Source: Lamellibrachia columna
Lineage: Eukaryota; Annelida; Polychaeta; Sabellida; Siboglinidae
DNA length: 64,000 bases
NCBI GenBank assembly: GCA_963662155.1
Contig: OY759267.1
Span: 982,001 to 1,046,000, forward strand
Reading direction: 5' to 3'
Position numbers and translations under genes: made by a program. Every line of letters starts with the position of its first letter. Positions within the stretch are counted from its first letter, which is position 1. The notes beneath the pieces were generated by a model. That model ran no database searches, was not told where the DNA came from, and worked only from the letters and a program-made list of their open reading frames with translations. Of the stretch, positions 1 to 12,500 are shown in pieces.

Positions 1-502
1 CTACACCACTACACTACTACACCACTACACTACTACACCACTACACTACTACACTACTATACCACTACACTACTATACCACTACTCTACTATACCACTAC
101 ACTACTACACCACTACACTACTATACCACTACACTACTACACCACTAAACTACTACACTACACCACTACACTACTACACCACTACACCACTACACTACTA
201 CACCACTACACTACTACACTACTACACCACTACACTACTATACCACTACTCTACTATACCACTACACTACTATACCACTACACTACTATACCACTACACT
301 ACTATACCACTACACTACTATACCACTACACTACTATACCACTACACTACTATACCACTACACTACTACACTACTACACCACTACACTACTACACCACTA
401 CACTACTATACCACTACACTACTACACCACTACACCACTACACTACTATACCACTACACTACTATACCACTACACCACTACACTACTATACCACTACACT
501 AT
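1..502. repeat. actactacaccactac-type minisatellite
   Basis: Degenerate mixture of ACTAC, ACC and TATACC blocks, with a dominant 16-base period. It runs off the left window edge. No coding content. Confidence 0.95.
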
Positions 503-601
503 CATCTAGTGAGAGCAAACAACAGCTCAAGCTAAAGAAATGTACAACTAGTTGTAGCAGAATCAAGTACAATGTAGAAATCTTAAGTGACAAGAACAAA
601 A

Positions 602-1676
602 CTAAGGAATTTCAACTGGCCCACTCCAACCGATACCAGGCACTGCTAGACATGACTGAGGAGGAAGATACCTGTACTTTAGACTCTTGATGGACACGTC
701 AACGAGGTGTGGACAAAGACAAGCAAAGAAACAGTAGGACATAAGAAGTCGACATTGAACAGGAAGAAAAAGAAGGAGATACTCAACAACAGTCACACAA
801 GAACATCAAAAGTTACAGCTCAAGAAGAGGCTACATTCAAAAAGAACATGAAGGAACTGTATAATATCACTATAAGGTTAGCTGGAGGGTACAAACAGGC
901 CAACAAGCAAGTTAAGGACAAGAATGGTGCCGAAACTCACAACAGCAGAAGAACAAGTGAAAAGATGGGCAGAATATTTTGAAGAATTACTGAACAGGCC
1001 AGCTCTACTAAACGCTGCAGATATCCAACCAGCAGAAGAACTACTACAAGTGAACATTGCTAAACCAACAAAGGACGAAGTCAGGAAAGCTATCAGAACA
1101 TTGAAAAATGGGAAATCAGCAGAGCCAGATGGAATACCGGCGGAAGCACTGAAGGCAGACTTAAGCACGTCAACTAACATGCTCTATGAGATCATTGAGA
1201 ACATGTGGGAGGAAGAGGAGATACCAAAGGAGTGGAAAGAAGGATATTTGGTCAAACTACCAAAGAAAGGCAATCTTAGGGAATGCAACTACAGAGGAAT
1301 GATGTTTCTCTCAGTGCCAGGGAAGGTGCTAAACAGAATCATTCTGGAGATGCTGAAAATGACACTCAACTCAAAACTAAGGGACCATCAGGTGGGTGTA
1401 TGTCAGGAAAGATCTTGCATTGACCAGATAACAACACTGCATTATAACTGAGCAGTCACTAGAAAAGTAGAATGGAACCCTCCTGTTTACATTAATTTTA
1501 TTAACTTCGAAAAAGCCTTTGATAGCTTAGACCGTGAGACCATGTCTCAATAATCAAAACAACATTATAATCTCAATAATCAAAACAACATACAAGGAAT
1601 GACCTGCAGAGTTCTTCACAAAGGGAAGACCACAGATCAATTTGAGGTAGACTGGCGTGAGACAGGGATGCACACT
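602..1676 (+). pseudogene. Non-LTR retrotransposon RT fragment, 5' part (clade unassigned)
   Basis: Plus-strand remnants of a LINE reverse transcriptase. The clearest stretch (924-1451) reads RWAEYFEELLNRPA, LKNGKSAEPDGIPAEALKAD, IPKEWKEGYLVKLPKKGN and FLSVPGKVLNRIIL, the region before the catalytic motifs. INFEKAFDSLDRET follows in another frame near 1495-1535, then GMTCRVLH near 1600. Frameshifts and stops make it dead. It is different from the CR1-like LINE of the window. The rest of the same element appears at 7446-7800. Confidence 0.75.
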
Positions 1677-1684
1677 GTTTGTGG

Positions 1685-2053
1685 CAGGGTTGTTTGATTG
1701 AAATCATTTGATTGAAATCATTGATTTAAATCATGATTTAAATCGCTCCCAAAAAATCATTGATTTATGATTTGTTTGACTTCCGGTTTTTTTAATCGCT
1801 GATTTATATGAATTTAACACAAATAATTGTTTACAAGCATCGAGATCAACAAAGTTTTGTGTGTTTTTTAATACAAAAGCACAAAGTGTGCACACTTGTG
1901 TAGCTGTATTGACACCAGATAGCCTGATAGTAAAATATTTTATGACATTGTGTATACCAGATTTTAAAAAAATCCAATAAATAAAAAAAATCCGATTAAA
2001 AAAAAAAATCCGTTTTTTTTTATTAAAAAAAATCATGATTTTTTTCAACCCTG
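1685..2053. mobile_element. Non-autonomous hAT-like element, 369 bp
   Basis: Ends are inverted (CAGGGTTG at the left, CAACCCTG at the right) and flanked by identical 8-bp copies gtttgtgg at 1677-1684 and 2054-2061. An 8-bp target duplication with CAGGG-type ends is the hAT signature. The interior is AT-rich with repeated tgatttaaatc motifs and no ORF of note. Confidence 0.8.
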
Positions 2054-2061
2054 GTTTGTGG

Positions 2062-2361
2062 GGGACTCGATAGTTAAGAAGACCAACAGAGTGCTAAACA
2101 AGAGGGATGACACGGTGGTTTGCTTTCCAGGGGCAAAAATAGAGGCTATCACAAAGTGGGGGGGATCATGGGTCCGGGCAAGGGAGGATCTATTCTAGTA
2201 CATGTAGGAACTAATAACGCGGAGAGGGAGGACACATCTACCCTAGTTAGGAAATACAGGTAGTTAGTCAGAACACTTAAACAGACATGGGTTGAGCAGA
2301 TAATTATGTCAGGGATTTTACCAGTAATGGGAAGCAGGGGTCAGGGATTACATGATGTCCT
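2062..2361 (+). pseudogene. CR1-like LINE ORF1 fragment (SGNH/GDSL esterase)
   Basis: Translates in broken frames to VGDSIVKKTNRVLNK, FPGAKIEAIT, SILVHVGTNNAERE and IIMSGILPVMGSRGQG. These are the GDS and GTNN blocks of the esterase-like ORF1 protein of CR1-group LINEs. Probably the 5'-truncated start of the copy whose RT lies at 5165-7450. Confidence 0.75.
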
Positions 2362-2791
2362 CATTAAGGTTGCCATTGACTTCTTGTATCACAGTGTACT
2401 GATTCTTTGTGAGTTTTTTGAGTCAAATACTTTTCCAAGGAATATATTCCTTGTAAAACATTTCCTTATTTCCTTGAATGGATAGATGATCCGGTTTCTT
2501 GGTTATTAATATTATGCATATTTACCTCTCAAAATGAAATATACAGAGCAAACACTAAGTTTCTTGAGAGGTAATTATGCTTAATATTTCCTTATTTCCC
2601 TATTGCCTTTATTCAGCCGGTACCTCCTGTGTCACTAACATAATCTGTTTGTAGCCATTATTCTACTCATTTCACTTCCACCCTGACATCTTGAGTATTT
2701 CCTGCAGTAGCTTTTGAACATCCTTCTTTTGATGCCTCTGAGTGAAGTGGTCAGCTTTTATCTTTAGCTGCGCAACATTAACGCTTGGTAC
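2362..2791. other. No gene recognised
   Basis: AT-rich, unannotated sequence. On the minus strand 2688-2797 an open 36-codon stretch (with KIKADHFTQRHQKKDVQKLL, then a stop) follows a weak acceptor-like ccaag; see findings. Confidence 0.4.
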
Positions 2792-4257
2792 ATGGTGTAC
2801 AACAACCACCACACCTTGGTACATGGTGTACAACAACCACCATACCTTGGTACATGGTGTAACAACAACCACCACACCTTGGTACATGGTGTAACAACAA
2901 CCATGACACCTTGGTACATGGTGTAACAACAACCACCACACCTTGGTACAATGTATAACAACAACCACCACACCTTGGTACATGGTGTAACAACAACCAC
3001 CACACCTTGGTACACGGTATAACAACAACTACCACACCTTGGTACATGGTGTAACAACAAACACCACACCTTGGTACATGGTGTAACAACAAACACCACA
3101 CCTTGGTACATGGTGTAACAACAACCACCACACCTTGGTACATGGTGTAACAACAACCACCACACCTTGGTACATGGTGTAACAATGACCACCACACCTT
3201 GGCACACGGTATAACAACAACCACCACACCTTAGTACATGATGTAACAACAACCACCACACCTTGGTACATGGTGTAACAACAACCACCACACCTTGGTA
3301 CATGATGTAACAACAACCACCACACCTTGGTACATGGTGTAACAACAACCACCACATCTTGGTACATGATGTAACAACAACCACCACACCTTGGTACATA
3401 GTGTAACAACAACCACCACACCTTGGTACATGGCGTAACAACAACCACCACACATTGGTACATGATGTAACAACAACCACTGCACCTTGGTACATGGTGT
3501 AACAACAACCCCCACACCTTGGTACATGGTGTACAACAACCACAACACCTTGGTAAATGGTGTAACAACAACACCACACCTTGGTACATGGTGTACAACC
3601 ACCACACCTTGGTACATGGTGTAACAACAACCACCACACCTTGGTACATGGTGTAACAACAACCACCACACCTTGGTACATGATGTAACAACAACCACCA
3701 CACCTTGGTACATGATGTAACAACAACCACCACACCTTGGTACATGGTGTAACAACAACCACCACACCTTGGTACATGATGTAACAACAACCACCACACC
3801 TTGGCACATGGTGTAACAAAAACCACCACACCTTGGTACATGATGTAACAACAACCACCACACCTTGGTACATGATGTAACAACAACCACCACACCTTGG
3901 TACATGGTGTAACAACAACCACCACACCTTGGTACATGATGTAACAACAACCACCACACCTTGGTACATGATGTAACAACAACCACCACACCTTGGTACA
4001 TGGTGTAACAACAACCACCACACCTTGGTACATGATGTAACAACAACCACCACACCTTGGTACATGATGTAACAACAACCACCACACCTTGGTACATGGT
4101 GTAATAACAATCACCACACATTGGTACATGGTGTAACAACAACCACCACACCTTGGTACATGGTGTAACAACAACCACCACACATTGGTACATGGTGTAA
4201 CAACAACCACCACACCTTGGTACATGGTGTAACAACAACCACCACACCTTGGTACAT
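2792..4257. repeat. 32-bp minisatellite, about 45 units
   Basis: Unit starts ccttggtacatggtgtaaca and ends in caaccaccaca. Single-base variants are scattered throughout. Minus-strand frames stay open for hundreds of codons only because the unit has no stops. Confidence 0.95.
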
Positions 4258-4475
4258 GTTGTTTTCTATATAATATTCCAACACTGTTGTTTATTCTGCT
4301 TCTAAATGTAGGACAACAATATAAAAAATATTGTTTTCGTAACGGACCTTAGTTGAAATGGTTTGGCGACAGGTGATTAGCTTGGTATCGGGCGTAAAAG
4401 TTGTGGTGAAATGCTGAACTTTCGTCTAAATGGGTTTCTCTTGATGTGTTATTGATAGCATCCCATGAGAAAGCA

Positions 4476-4544
<69 letters not shown>

Positions 4545-5164
4545 TATTGTTAATTACGTATTTGTAAATTTTTAAGTAATTATTTTTCATTAATTATATC
4601 TCAATCCATAATTTTTTTTTACAGGGCATAACCAGTTAAAGTTTGACAATTTATTGGACAGCATGAAGATCAAAAGTAAAGGCACTTATTCAAATAACTA
4701 CTGTGAAATAATACATTCATCATAAATTTTATTATACCCTGCTTTCTAAACAAAGTTAATTTGGAAAATCATTAATTTGTAGTATTGAAATATTGGTGCT
4801 GGAGCTTGGTGCCGGGCGTAACAACATGGGTTCATTAACAAACAAAATAAGTTTGGGTAGGAGCAGCTATTGTAGGGGCCTATATCATTGTTTGTGACAC
4901 AAATTGGGAAATTTACTTTAACATAAGACACTTCAACTGGTAAATTATCATTACTGAATTAAAAATAATAGCTTTCTGAAATGCAAAATATTTTGGGAAA
5001 GCTTATTTTGGCTGTTTTTTACACTTTAAAAGGACGTGGACCGTTCATTGGCATTCGACTCTAGGATAGGTATATAAAATATTATTTCATGAAAGAACTC
5101 ATCACAACAAAGCCAATGGTATGTAATAATACTATTTTAGATAAAGGAATAAGCAAGTGATAAG
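4258..5164. other. AT-rich spacer with an (AT)n microsatellite
   Basis: Contains a pure AT dinucleotide run at about 4480-4540. I see no gene or recognisable transposon in the rest. Confidence 0.5.
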
Positions 5165-7450
5165 GCGGGGAAACTTCAAAACGAACTGTCAGACAATTTT
5201 GGAGAGTGGCTCTTAATTGTAACTCCAGAAATGGTAGCTAAGAAAATAAAGGCAATGAAGGATAATAAATCACCTGATGTGGATGGAATTCCTCCAAAAT
5301 TACTAATGGAAACAGTAGAACAAGTTAGCATACCACTTGCAAGAGTATTCAACTTGTCATTAAAAGAGGGAGTTGTTCCGTTTGAATGGAAAGAAGCAAA
5401 CATCATACCATTATTTAAAAAGGGTTCGAGAAATAAGTCAGAGAATTACAGGCCAGTGAGTTTAACATAAGTGATTTATATTAATTATTAAATCCATCTC
5501 AACATGGATTCCTAAAAGCGAGGTCATGCTTAAGAAATATGTTATGTTTTTTGGAAGAAATTATTAAGTGGATAGACGAGGGATCACCAGTAGATATTAT
5601 CTACCTAGATTTTCAGAAAGCTTTTTACAAAGTGCCACATCAAAGATTACTACTTAAATTAAAAGCCCATGGTATCGAGGTCAGCATAATTGACTGGATA
5701 GGACAATTGCTGACTGATAGAAGACAGCGTGTTGTAGTAGACGGAGAGGTTTCAAACTGGAGGTTTTGAGTGGGGCACCACAAGGATCAGTATTAGGACC
5801 TTTATTATTTTTAATATAATATCAATGACTTGGATGATAATATAACAAGCAACGTACTGAAATTTGCAGATTACATAAAAGTGTTTAAAAGGTTAACAAT
5901 GATGGTGATAAACAACATTTAAAATTTTTTTAATGTAAATTCCTACATACAGGACATGGGAATTTATGTAAACTATAAAATGGGAGATACTGTTCTAGGT
6001 ACTACTATAAAAGAAAAGGACTTAGGAGTTACAATAAGTGCTGATATGAAAGTTTTAGAGCAGTGTGGTATTGCAGCTTCAAAGACAAATAAAATTCTTG
6101 GATTGATTAGGAGAAATAAAAGATACAAGGAAAAAAGCTAATTATACCTCTGCGTAAAGCAATACTCTCGAGTGCCAAATAATCATATAGTATAACAGTA
6201 TAGGGTGGCAAATCAGTGAAATTTAATAATAGTATAGTGCCGAATTACAGTATAGGGGGGCAAATTGTTCAAAACAAATAATAGTGTAGTGCGAAAAAGT
6301 TAATAGTATATTTGTCTTTTTTAAGTGCTGAAGCAAAATTGTTTGACTCAACATGAAGGCGTCCTTAGTAAACTATGCAAATCGCCTTGTATTTTGGGTT
6401 TTTTCCCCACAGATTATGCATAAACTTTGTGCATATTCGTGTTGCGTCACCGCAGTTATAGTAACCACGTTTTATATCTGCAAAAAACAGGGAATTTTCC
6501 GTTTTTAAATAGACATTAAAGTTTTATTGAATTGAATAAGCAAGCCCGTTTCAGGGCAAACCGCTGCCAGCCAGTTACAACCGGTTTGAGGCGCTGCGCA
6601 TGCCTACGGTCAGTTTATGCGGAGATAACGGTGTTTTAACTGATAATATAAGGATTCCTAATGCTTCGGGATTAAAATCTAGGATCGTTGGAAGCATTGA
6701 TTCCAGCTAAATACACGACTGTCGTTCGAATGGATGACAACTTGGCCATCAGATGGAGCCACAAGCAGCTCCAGAATTAGCCACGATTATTGGAGAATAT
6801 AGGCCGGCACAAATGTCTAAATCTAATAATCGTATAGTGCCAAATAAGGTGTGTATAGCGTGGCATATTTCATTAAATAAATACGCTTACAGGGACGCTT
6901 ATTTGTCACTCAAGAGTAGTTAGGCCTCATTTAGAATACTGTATACAAGCGTGGAGACCATATTGTAAGAAGAATATAGAAACTCTTGAATGAATACAGA
7001 GGAGAGTAACAAAAATGATTCCAGAACTGAGAGACCTTAGCTATGAAGAAAGCCTAAAAGAATGTGGTTTAACAACAAGGAGGTTAAGAGGAGATAAAAT
7101 AAAATTGTTTAAGATATTGAATGGATATTGATAGAAATATTTTTTCCCACCCAAGAAAGATAGAACTAGAGGACATGAAGTATTATTAGTAAAGGATCTG
7201 TTAAATTAGACATCAGGAAATACTCGTTCTCACAGAGGACAATAAATAAATGGAACAAATTGTCTACAGATTGTGTAACTGCTAGCAGCGTGAATATGTT
7301 TAAAAACAAGGTTGACACATATCTCAGGAGGGCGGGCTATAAGTAGATGAACATTGTTGGACTCTCGATAAGCCAATGGCTTCCTTGTCCACTTGCCATC
7401 TGGGCCTTTGCCTTGGTTGGCAATCTTGTTAAAACTTTTTAAATCTTGTT
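5165..7450 (+). mobile_element. CR1-like LINE copy A, decayed RT and 3' end
   Basis: Plus-strand RT remnants: VAKKIKAMKDNKSPDVDGIP, FEWKEANIIPLFKKGSRNKS, then YLDFQKAF and a DRRQRVVVDGE stretch, with frameshifts after 5768. It continues to the conserved 3' end with ctcgataagccaatggcttc and a tail of cttgttaaa repeats. Interrupted at 6165-6916 by a DNA element. Same family as copy F at 60350. Confidence 0.85.
6165..6916. mobile_element. Non-autonomous TA-target DNA element, 752 bp, nested in LINE copy A
   Basis: Terminal inverted repeats ctctcgagtgccaaataa (left) and, reverse-complemented from the right, ctcttgagtgacaaataa. TA flanks both ends (6163-6164 and 6917-6918). Removing it restores the LINE sequence aagcaatagttag found in copy F. 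TA duplication suggests a Tc1/mariner-type MITE. Subterminal tatagtgcc-like motifs recur near both ends. No transposase ORF. Confidence 0.8.
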
Positions 7451-7830
7451 ACTGTTCACCATTTCTGTTCCCTTTGGCCATCGATTGGACCATGAGAACA
7501 TCTACAGAAAGAGAATTGGTTTACAATGGACACTGTGGGAACTACTAGATGACCTTGATTTTGTCGATGAACTGGCTCTTCCTTCACACAGCCAGAAACA
7601 AATGCAAGAAAAAAACATCACTAATAGAACAACTGCAGCCATGTTAGGACTGAATGTGGCCAGAAACAATTAACAATGAAGCACTATGGGAAAGAACAAG
7701 CCAGGAACCAATCAAACATCAAATTAGAAGGAAGATGTGGAGCTGGATAGGTCATACTATCAGGAAGCCAACACATCACCAGGTAGGTAGGTAGATTAGG
7801 TAGGTATCCAAACATGCATTTGTGCAAGAA
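7451..7830 (+). pseudogene. Non-LTR retrotransposon RT fragment, 3' part
   Basis: Contains LQWTLWELLDDLDFVDELAL, a decayed version of the catalytic ADD block (here VDE), then QMQEK, and further on [13 protein letters not shown] and [12 protein letters not shown]. These are typical of the C-terminal end of the LINE type at 602-1676. The two parts look like one element split by the insertion of the CR1-like LINE. Confidence 0.7.
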
Positions 7831-7871
7831 AATTAAAATATACTTTTGTAACTGCATCATAAGCAACTACA

Positions 7872-9308
7872 CGTCATGTAGCCCTGCCCTCTACCCACCT
7901 TCTTGTGGAAGCAATGACAACAAGCCCTGCCCTCTACCCACCTTCTTGTGGAAGCGATGACAACAAGTCCTGCCCTCTACCCACCTTCTTGTGGAAGCAA
8001 TGACAACAAGCCCTGCCCTCTACCCACCTTCTTGTGGAAGCGATGGCAACAAGTCCTGCCCTCTACCGACCTTCTTGTGGAAGCGATGACAAGAAGTCCT
8101 GCCCTCTACCCACCTTCTTGTGGAAGCGATGACAACAAGTCCTGCCCTCTACCCACCTTCTTGTGGAAGCGATGACAACAAGTCCTGCCCTCTACCCACC
8201 TTCTTGTGGAAACGATGACAACAAGTCCTGCCCTCTACCCACCTTCTTGTGGAAGCAATTATAACAAGTCCTGCCCTCTACCCACCTTCTTGTGGAAATG
8301 ATGACAAGTCCTGCCCTCTACCCACCTTCTTGTGGAAGCGATGACAACAAGCCCTGCCCTCTACCCACCTTCTTGTGGAAGCGATGACAACAAGTCCTGC
8401 CCTCTACCCACCTTCTTGTGGAAGCGATGACAACAAGTCCTGCCCTCTACCCACCTTCTTGTGGAAGCGATGACAACAAGCCCTGCCCTCTACCCACCTT
8501 CTTGTGGAAACGATGATAACAAGTCCTGCCCTCTACCCACCTTCTTGTGGAAGCGATGATAACAAGTCCTGCCCTCTACCCACCTTCTTGTGGAAACGAT
8601 GACAACAAGCCCTGCCCTCTACCCACCTTCTTGTGGAAGCGATGACAACAAGCCCTGCCCTCTACCCACCTTCTTGTGGAAACGATGACAAGTCCTGCCC
8701 TCTACCCACCTTCTTGTGGAAGCGATGACAACAAGTCCTGCCCTCTACCCACCTTCTTGTGGAAGCAATGATAACAAGTCCTGCCCTCTACCCACCTTCT
8801 TGTGGAAACGATGACAACAAGCCCTGCCCTCTACCCACCTTCTTGTGGAAGCGATGGCAACAAGTCCTGCCCTCTACCGACCTTCTTGTGGAAGCGATGA
8901 CAAGAAGTCCTGCCCTCTACCCACCTTCTTGTGGAAGCGATGACAACAAGTCCTGCCCTCTACCCACCTTCTTGTGGAAGCGATGACAACAAGTCCTGCC
9001 CTCTACCCACCTTCTTGTGGAAACGATGACAACAAGTCCTGCCCTCTACCCACCTTCTTGTGGAAGCAATTATAACAAGTCCTGCCCTCTACCCACCTTC
9101 TTGTGGAAATGATGACAAGTCCTGCCCTCTACCCACCTTCTTGTGGAAGCGATGACAACAAGCCCTGCCCTCTACCCACCTTCTTGTGGAAGCAATGACA
9201 ACAAGCCCTGCCCTCTACCCACCTTCTTGTGGAAGCAATGACAACAAGCCCTGCCCTCTACCCACCTTCTTGTGGAAGCAATGACAACAAGCCCTGCCCT
9301 CTACCCAC
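7872..9308. repeat. 43-bp splice-donor minisatellite, about 34 units
   Basis: Read on the minus strand, each unit contains ttccacaagaag|gtgggtag, the last bases of the RING exon plus its 5' splice site, then about 23 intron bases. The units therefore duplicate the exon-intron junction. A block including the rare variant ctctaccgacc recurs 811 bases away (8066 and 8877), showing later block duplication. A few units are 40 bp. Confidence 0.9.
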
Positions 9309-9503
9309 CTTCTTGTGGAAACGATGGCTACAGCCGAGCTTGAACACCGGCCCAGTCTCCAGTTCATCGTGGCAGATAATGCACGGATCTTCCTCTTCCT
9401 CATAGATACAGCCCACACTGCTGGGGGAGGACGTGTCACTGCGGGAGGCGGGAGCCAGGGTGAAGGTGTCCAGGGGACTCGTACGGTTCCCTCCAATGTC
9501 CGG
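9309..9503 (-). CDS. TTC3: TTC3-like exon 23, first half of RING finger
   Basis: 65 codons in phase 0. Acceptor ctttcag, donor AAGAAG|gtgggtag. After a Ser/Pro linker and an acidic EEEED run it has CIICHDEL, then LGCSHRFHKK. These are the first Cys pair, the third Cys and the His of a RING domain, like TTC3 CEICHEVF and LKCGHKYHKG. The remaining C, W and CPxC ligands must come from a further exon not found in 1-9300. The exon end and donor begin a 43-bp array of about 34 units. Confidence 0.9.
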
Positions 9504-12500
9504 CTGAAAGGAAGAACATAAATAGACAAAGGAATCATTTGAAACATTCATAATTAAAAACTACAATGTTGCAATCCCTAGTTATATACACTTTAATACA
9601 GTCATGTCTCGTTTATTCGCACATTCTGGTTCCCAGTGGTTGTGGTTGCATTAACGAAGTGTGCGCATCGGTGAAACATCACATTTTCGCCCACATTATA
9701 ACTATTCGTAATATGTGTAATATATCGTGACATTGCTAGAGTTTTATTATTTTACTGATTTCCAGTAACTGACAGGATCTTGAACAAAGAACAAACAATG
9801 AGGCTGTGATGAAACCACAGTCACTGAGACTGTTAACTGTATGATATGGTTCACATGATGGTTAACTGTCTGATATGGTGCGTATGATGGTTAACTGCCT
9901 GATATGGTGCGCATGATGGTTGACTGTCTGATATGGGGCACATGATGATTAACTGTCTGATATGGGGCACATGATGATTAACTGTCTGATATGGGGCACA
10001 TGATGGTTAACTGTCTGATATGGGGCACATGATGATTAACTGTCTGATATGGTGCGCATGATGGTTAACTGTCTGATATGGTGCGCATGGTTAACTGTCT
10101 GATAAGGGCGCACGTGATGGTTAACTGTCTGATATGGTGCATATGTTGGTTAACTGTCTAATATTTGTAATGTTAATAGACTGTGTTTCCAGCCAACAAC
10201 CTCTGAGCGGAGTTGAAATCCGGATACATTTTCCGTAATCATTACGGAAATTTAACGCAGATTATGGCATTGTGGAAACCGTCTTCGTATTACGGAAATA
10301 AAATGTATGAATACAGAAAATTAAACAAGTTGCAGAATAGCTAAATCTATAAATAATGACACCATAGATGCGCTGATAACTTCGGGCAAAGATTGTGTCT
10401 TCGTTCACTTGAAATAATTTATCAATGCTTAGATTAAATTACCAGAATCATGCTACACTAACAAGCCAGTATGCGTACATTCACTTGAAACAATTTATCA
10501 ATGTTTCAACGTTATAACGTTGGATGAATTAAGGAGCACGCAGAGACAACACAGTCATTTTAGCATTAGTCCCTGGGCTCCGCGCAAAATGGCGTATCGG
10601 CAATTAAAACTGTCTGCTGTTTTTGCTAATAAAAAGCTTGAAACTGATGTCAAAGACATAGCAGTTGCTTCTGGCGATGGTGGTGATAAAGATGATGGGA
10701 TGGTCATTGGGAGTCTTGCTGCCAGCAACGTGGGAGACAAGAAGGCTGTTGGTGCCGGCGACGTGGATGACAAGAAGGCTGTTGGTGTCGGCGACATGGA
10801 TGACAAGAACAATGCTGGTGCCGGCGACATGGATGACAAGATGGCTGTTGGTGTCAGAGACATAGATGACAATTAGGCTGTTGGTGCCAGCGACATGGAT
10901 GACAAGAACAATGCTGGTGCCGGCAACTTGGATGATGAGAAAGCTGTTGGTGCCAGCGATGTGGATGACAAGAACAATGTTCGTGCCAGCATCTGGGATG
11001 ACAAAAACGACGTTGGTGCCGGCGACGTGGAAGACAAGAAGGCTGTTGGTGCCAGCGATGTGGATGGTGAGAAAGCTGTTGGTGCCGGCGACATGGATGA
11101 TGAGAAGGATATTGGTGCAGGTGACGTGGATGATGAGAAGGCTGTTGGTGCAGGTGACGTGGATGAGAAGGCTGTTGGTGCAGGTGACGTGGATGATGAG
11201 AAGGCTGTTGGTGCTGGTGACGTGGATGACGAGAAGGCTGTTGGTGCAGGTGATGTGGATGATGAGAAGGCTGTTGGTGCAGGTGATGTGGATGACAAGA
11301 AGGCTGTTGGTGCAGGTGACGTGGATGACAAGAAGGCTGTTGGTGCAGGTGACGTGGATGAGAAGGCTGTTGGTGCAGGTGACGTGGATGATGAGAAGGC
11401 TGTTGGTGCAGGTTACGTGGATGAGAAGGCTGCTGGTGCAGGTGACATGGATGATGAGAAGGCTGTTGGTGCAGGTGACGTGGATGATGAGAAGGCTGTT
11501 GGTACAGGTGTTTGTACTAAGCCACAGCCACAGAAGGAAGACGGGATCGATCCAGCTTGGTTGAATACATATTCCTGGATATCGGCAGCTGAAGGTGGCA
11601 TGCTTTGTAGGGTGTAGAAAACACGGCACACAACCTAAACATGTTGCTTTGGGAAAAGCAGCCTGGATTGACGTGCCATATATTTCTGCCCGCATGGATG
11701 TTGTGCAGAAACACTCAATATCAGACGCCCACCAAGAAGCCATCCGCATTGAAATGGTATTGGCAGATAAAGCAGACCAGTGCTTGATCCAGCCCAATGA
11801 GAAACCAGTGCTTGATCCAGCCCAATGAGAAACCAGTGCTTGATCCAGCCCAATGAGAAACCAGTGCTTGATCCAGCCCAATGAGAAACCAGTGCTTGAT
11901 CCAGCCCAATGAGAAACCAGTTACTAGTTCTGAAGGCATTTGTAGGCTACCTCAAATGTATGTACTGGTGCACCAAGCAAGAAGTAGCATATTCCACCAA
12001 ATTTCCATCAGTGCTCAGATTAGCGAAATCGCTTGGATGTGAACATCTGGATGATATGAAGGTCAGCAGAAGCATTCTTTATTTGAGTAAGAATTCCATT
12101 CTGGACATTGTTGGCTGTCTTGGCCAAACTTTCCTTCAGCCACTGTTACAGGACATTCATCAATCCAAACTGTGCTCCATTCTAATTGATGAAACAACCG
12201 ATGTGTCAATGAAGCAACAGCTCATTATTAACTGTTGTTTTGTGAAACATGATGTACTGTTGTTTTGTGAAACATGATGTACTGTTGTTTTGTGAAACAT
12301 GATGTACTGTTGTTTTGTGAACCATGATGTACTGTTGTTTTGTGAACCACGATGTACTGTTGTTTTGTGAAACATGATGTACTGTTGTTTTGTGAACCAT
12401 GATGCTGTACCTGAGACCAAGTTCACTGCTACGCTGCCTATGTCAGATGGAAAAGCAAAAACCATCACCAATGCTGTTCTTGAGAAGACCAGAGAACTTG

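Noticed and set aside
2764..4247. Long minus ORFs in the 32-bp array
   Set aside because: Open in several frames only because of the repeat composition; no gene signals.
7872..9308. CRISPR-like regular repeats (also elsewhere)
   Set aside because: Units are directly adjacent with no unique spacers, and the genome is clearly eukaryotic.
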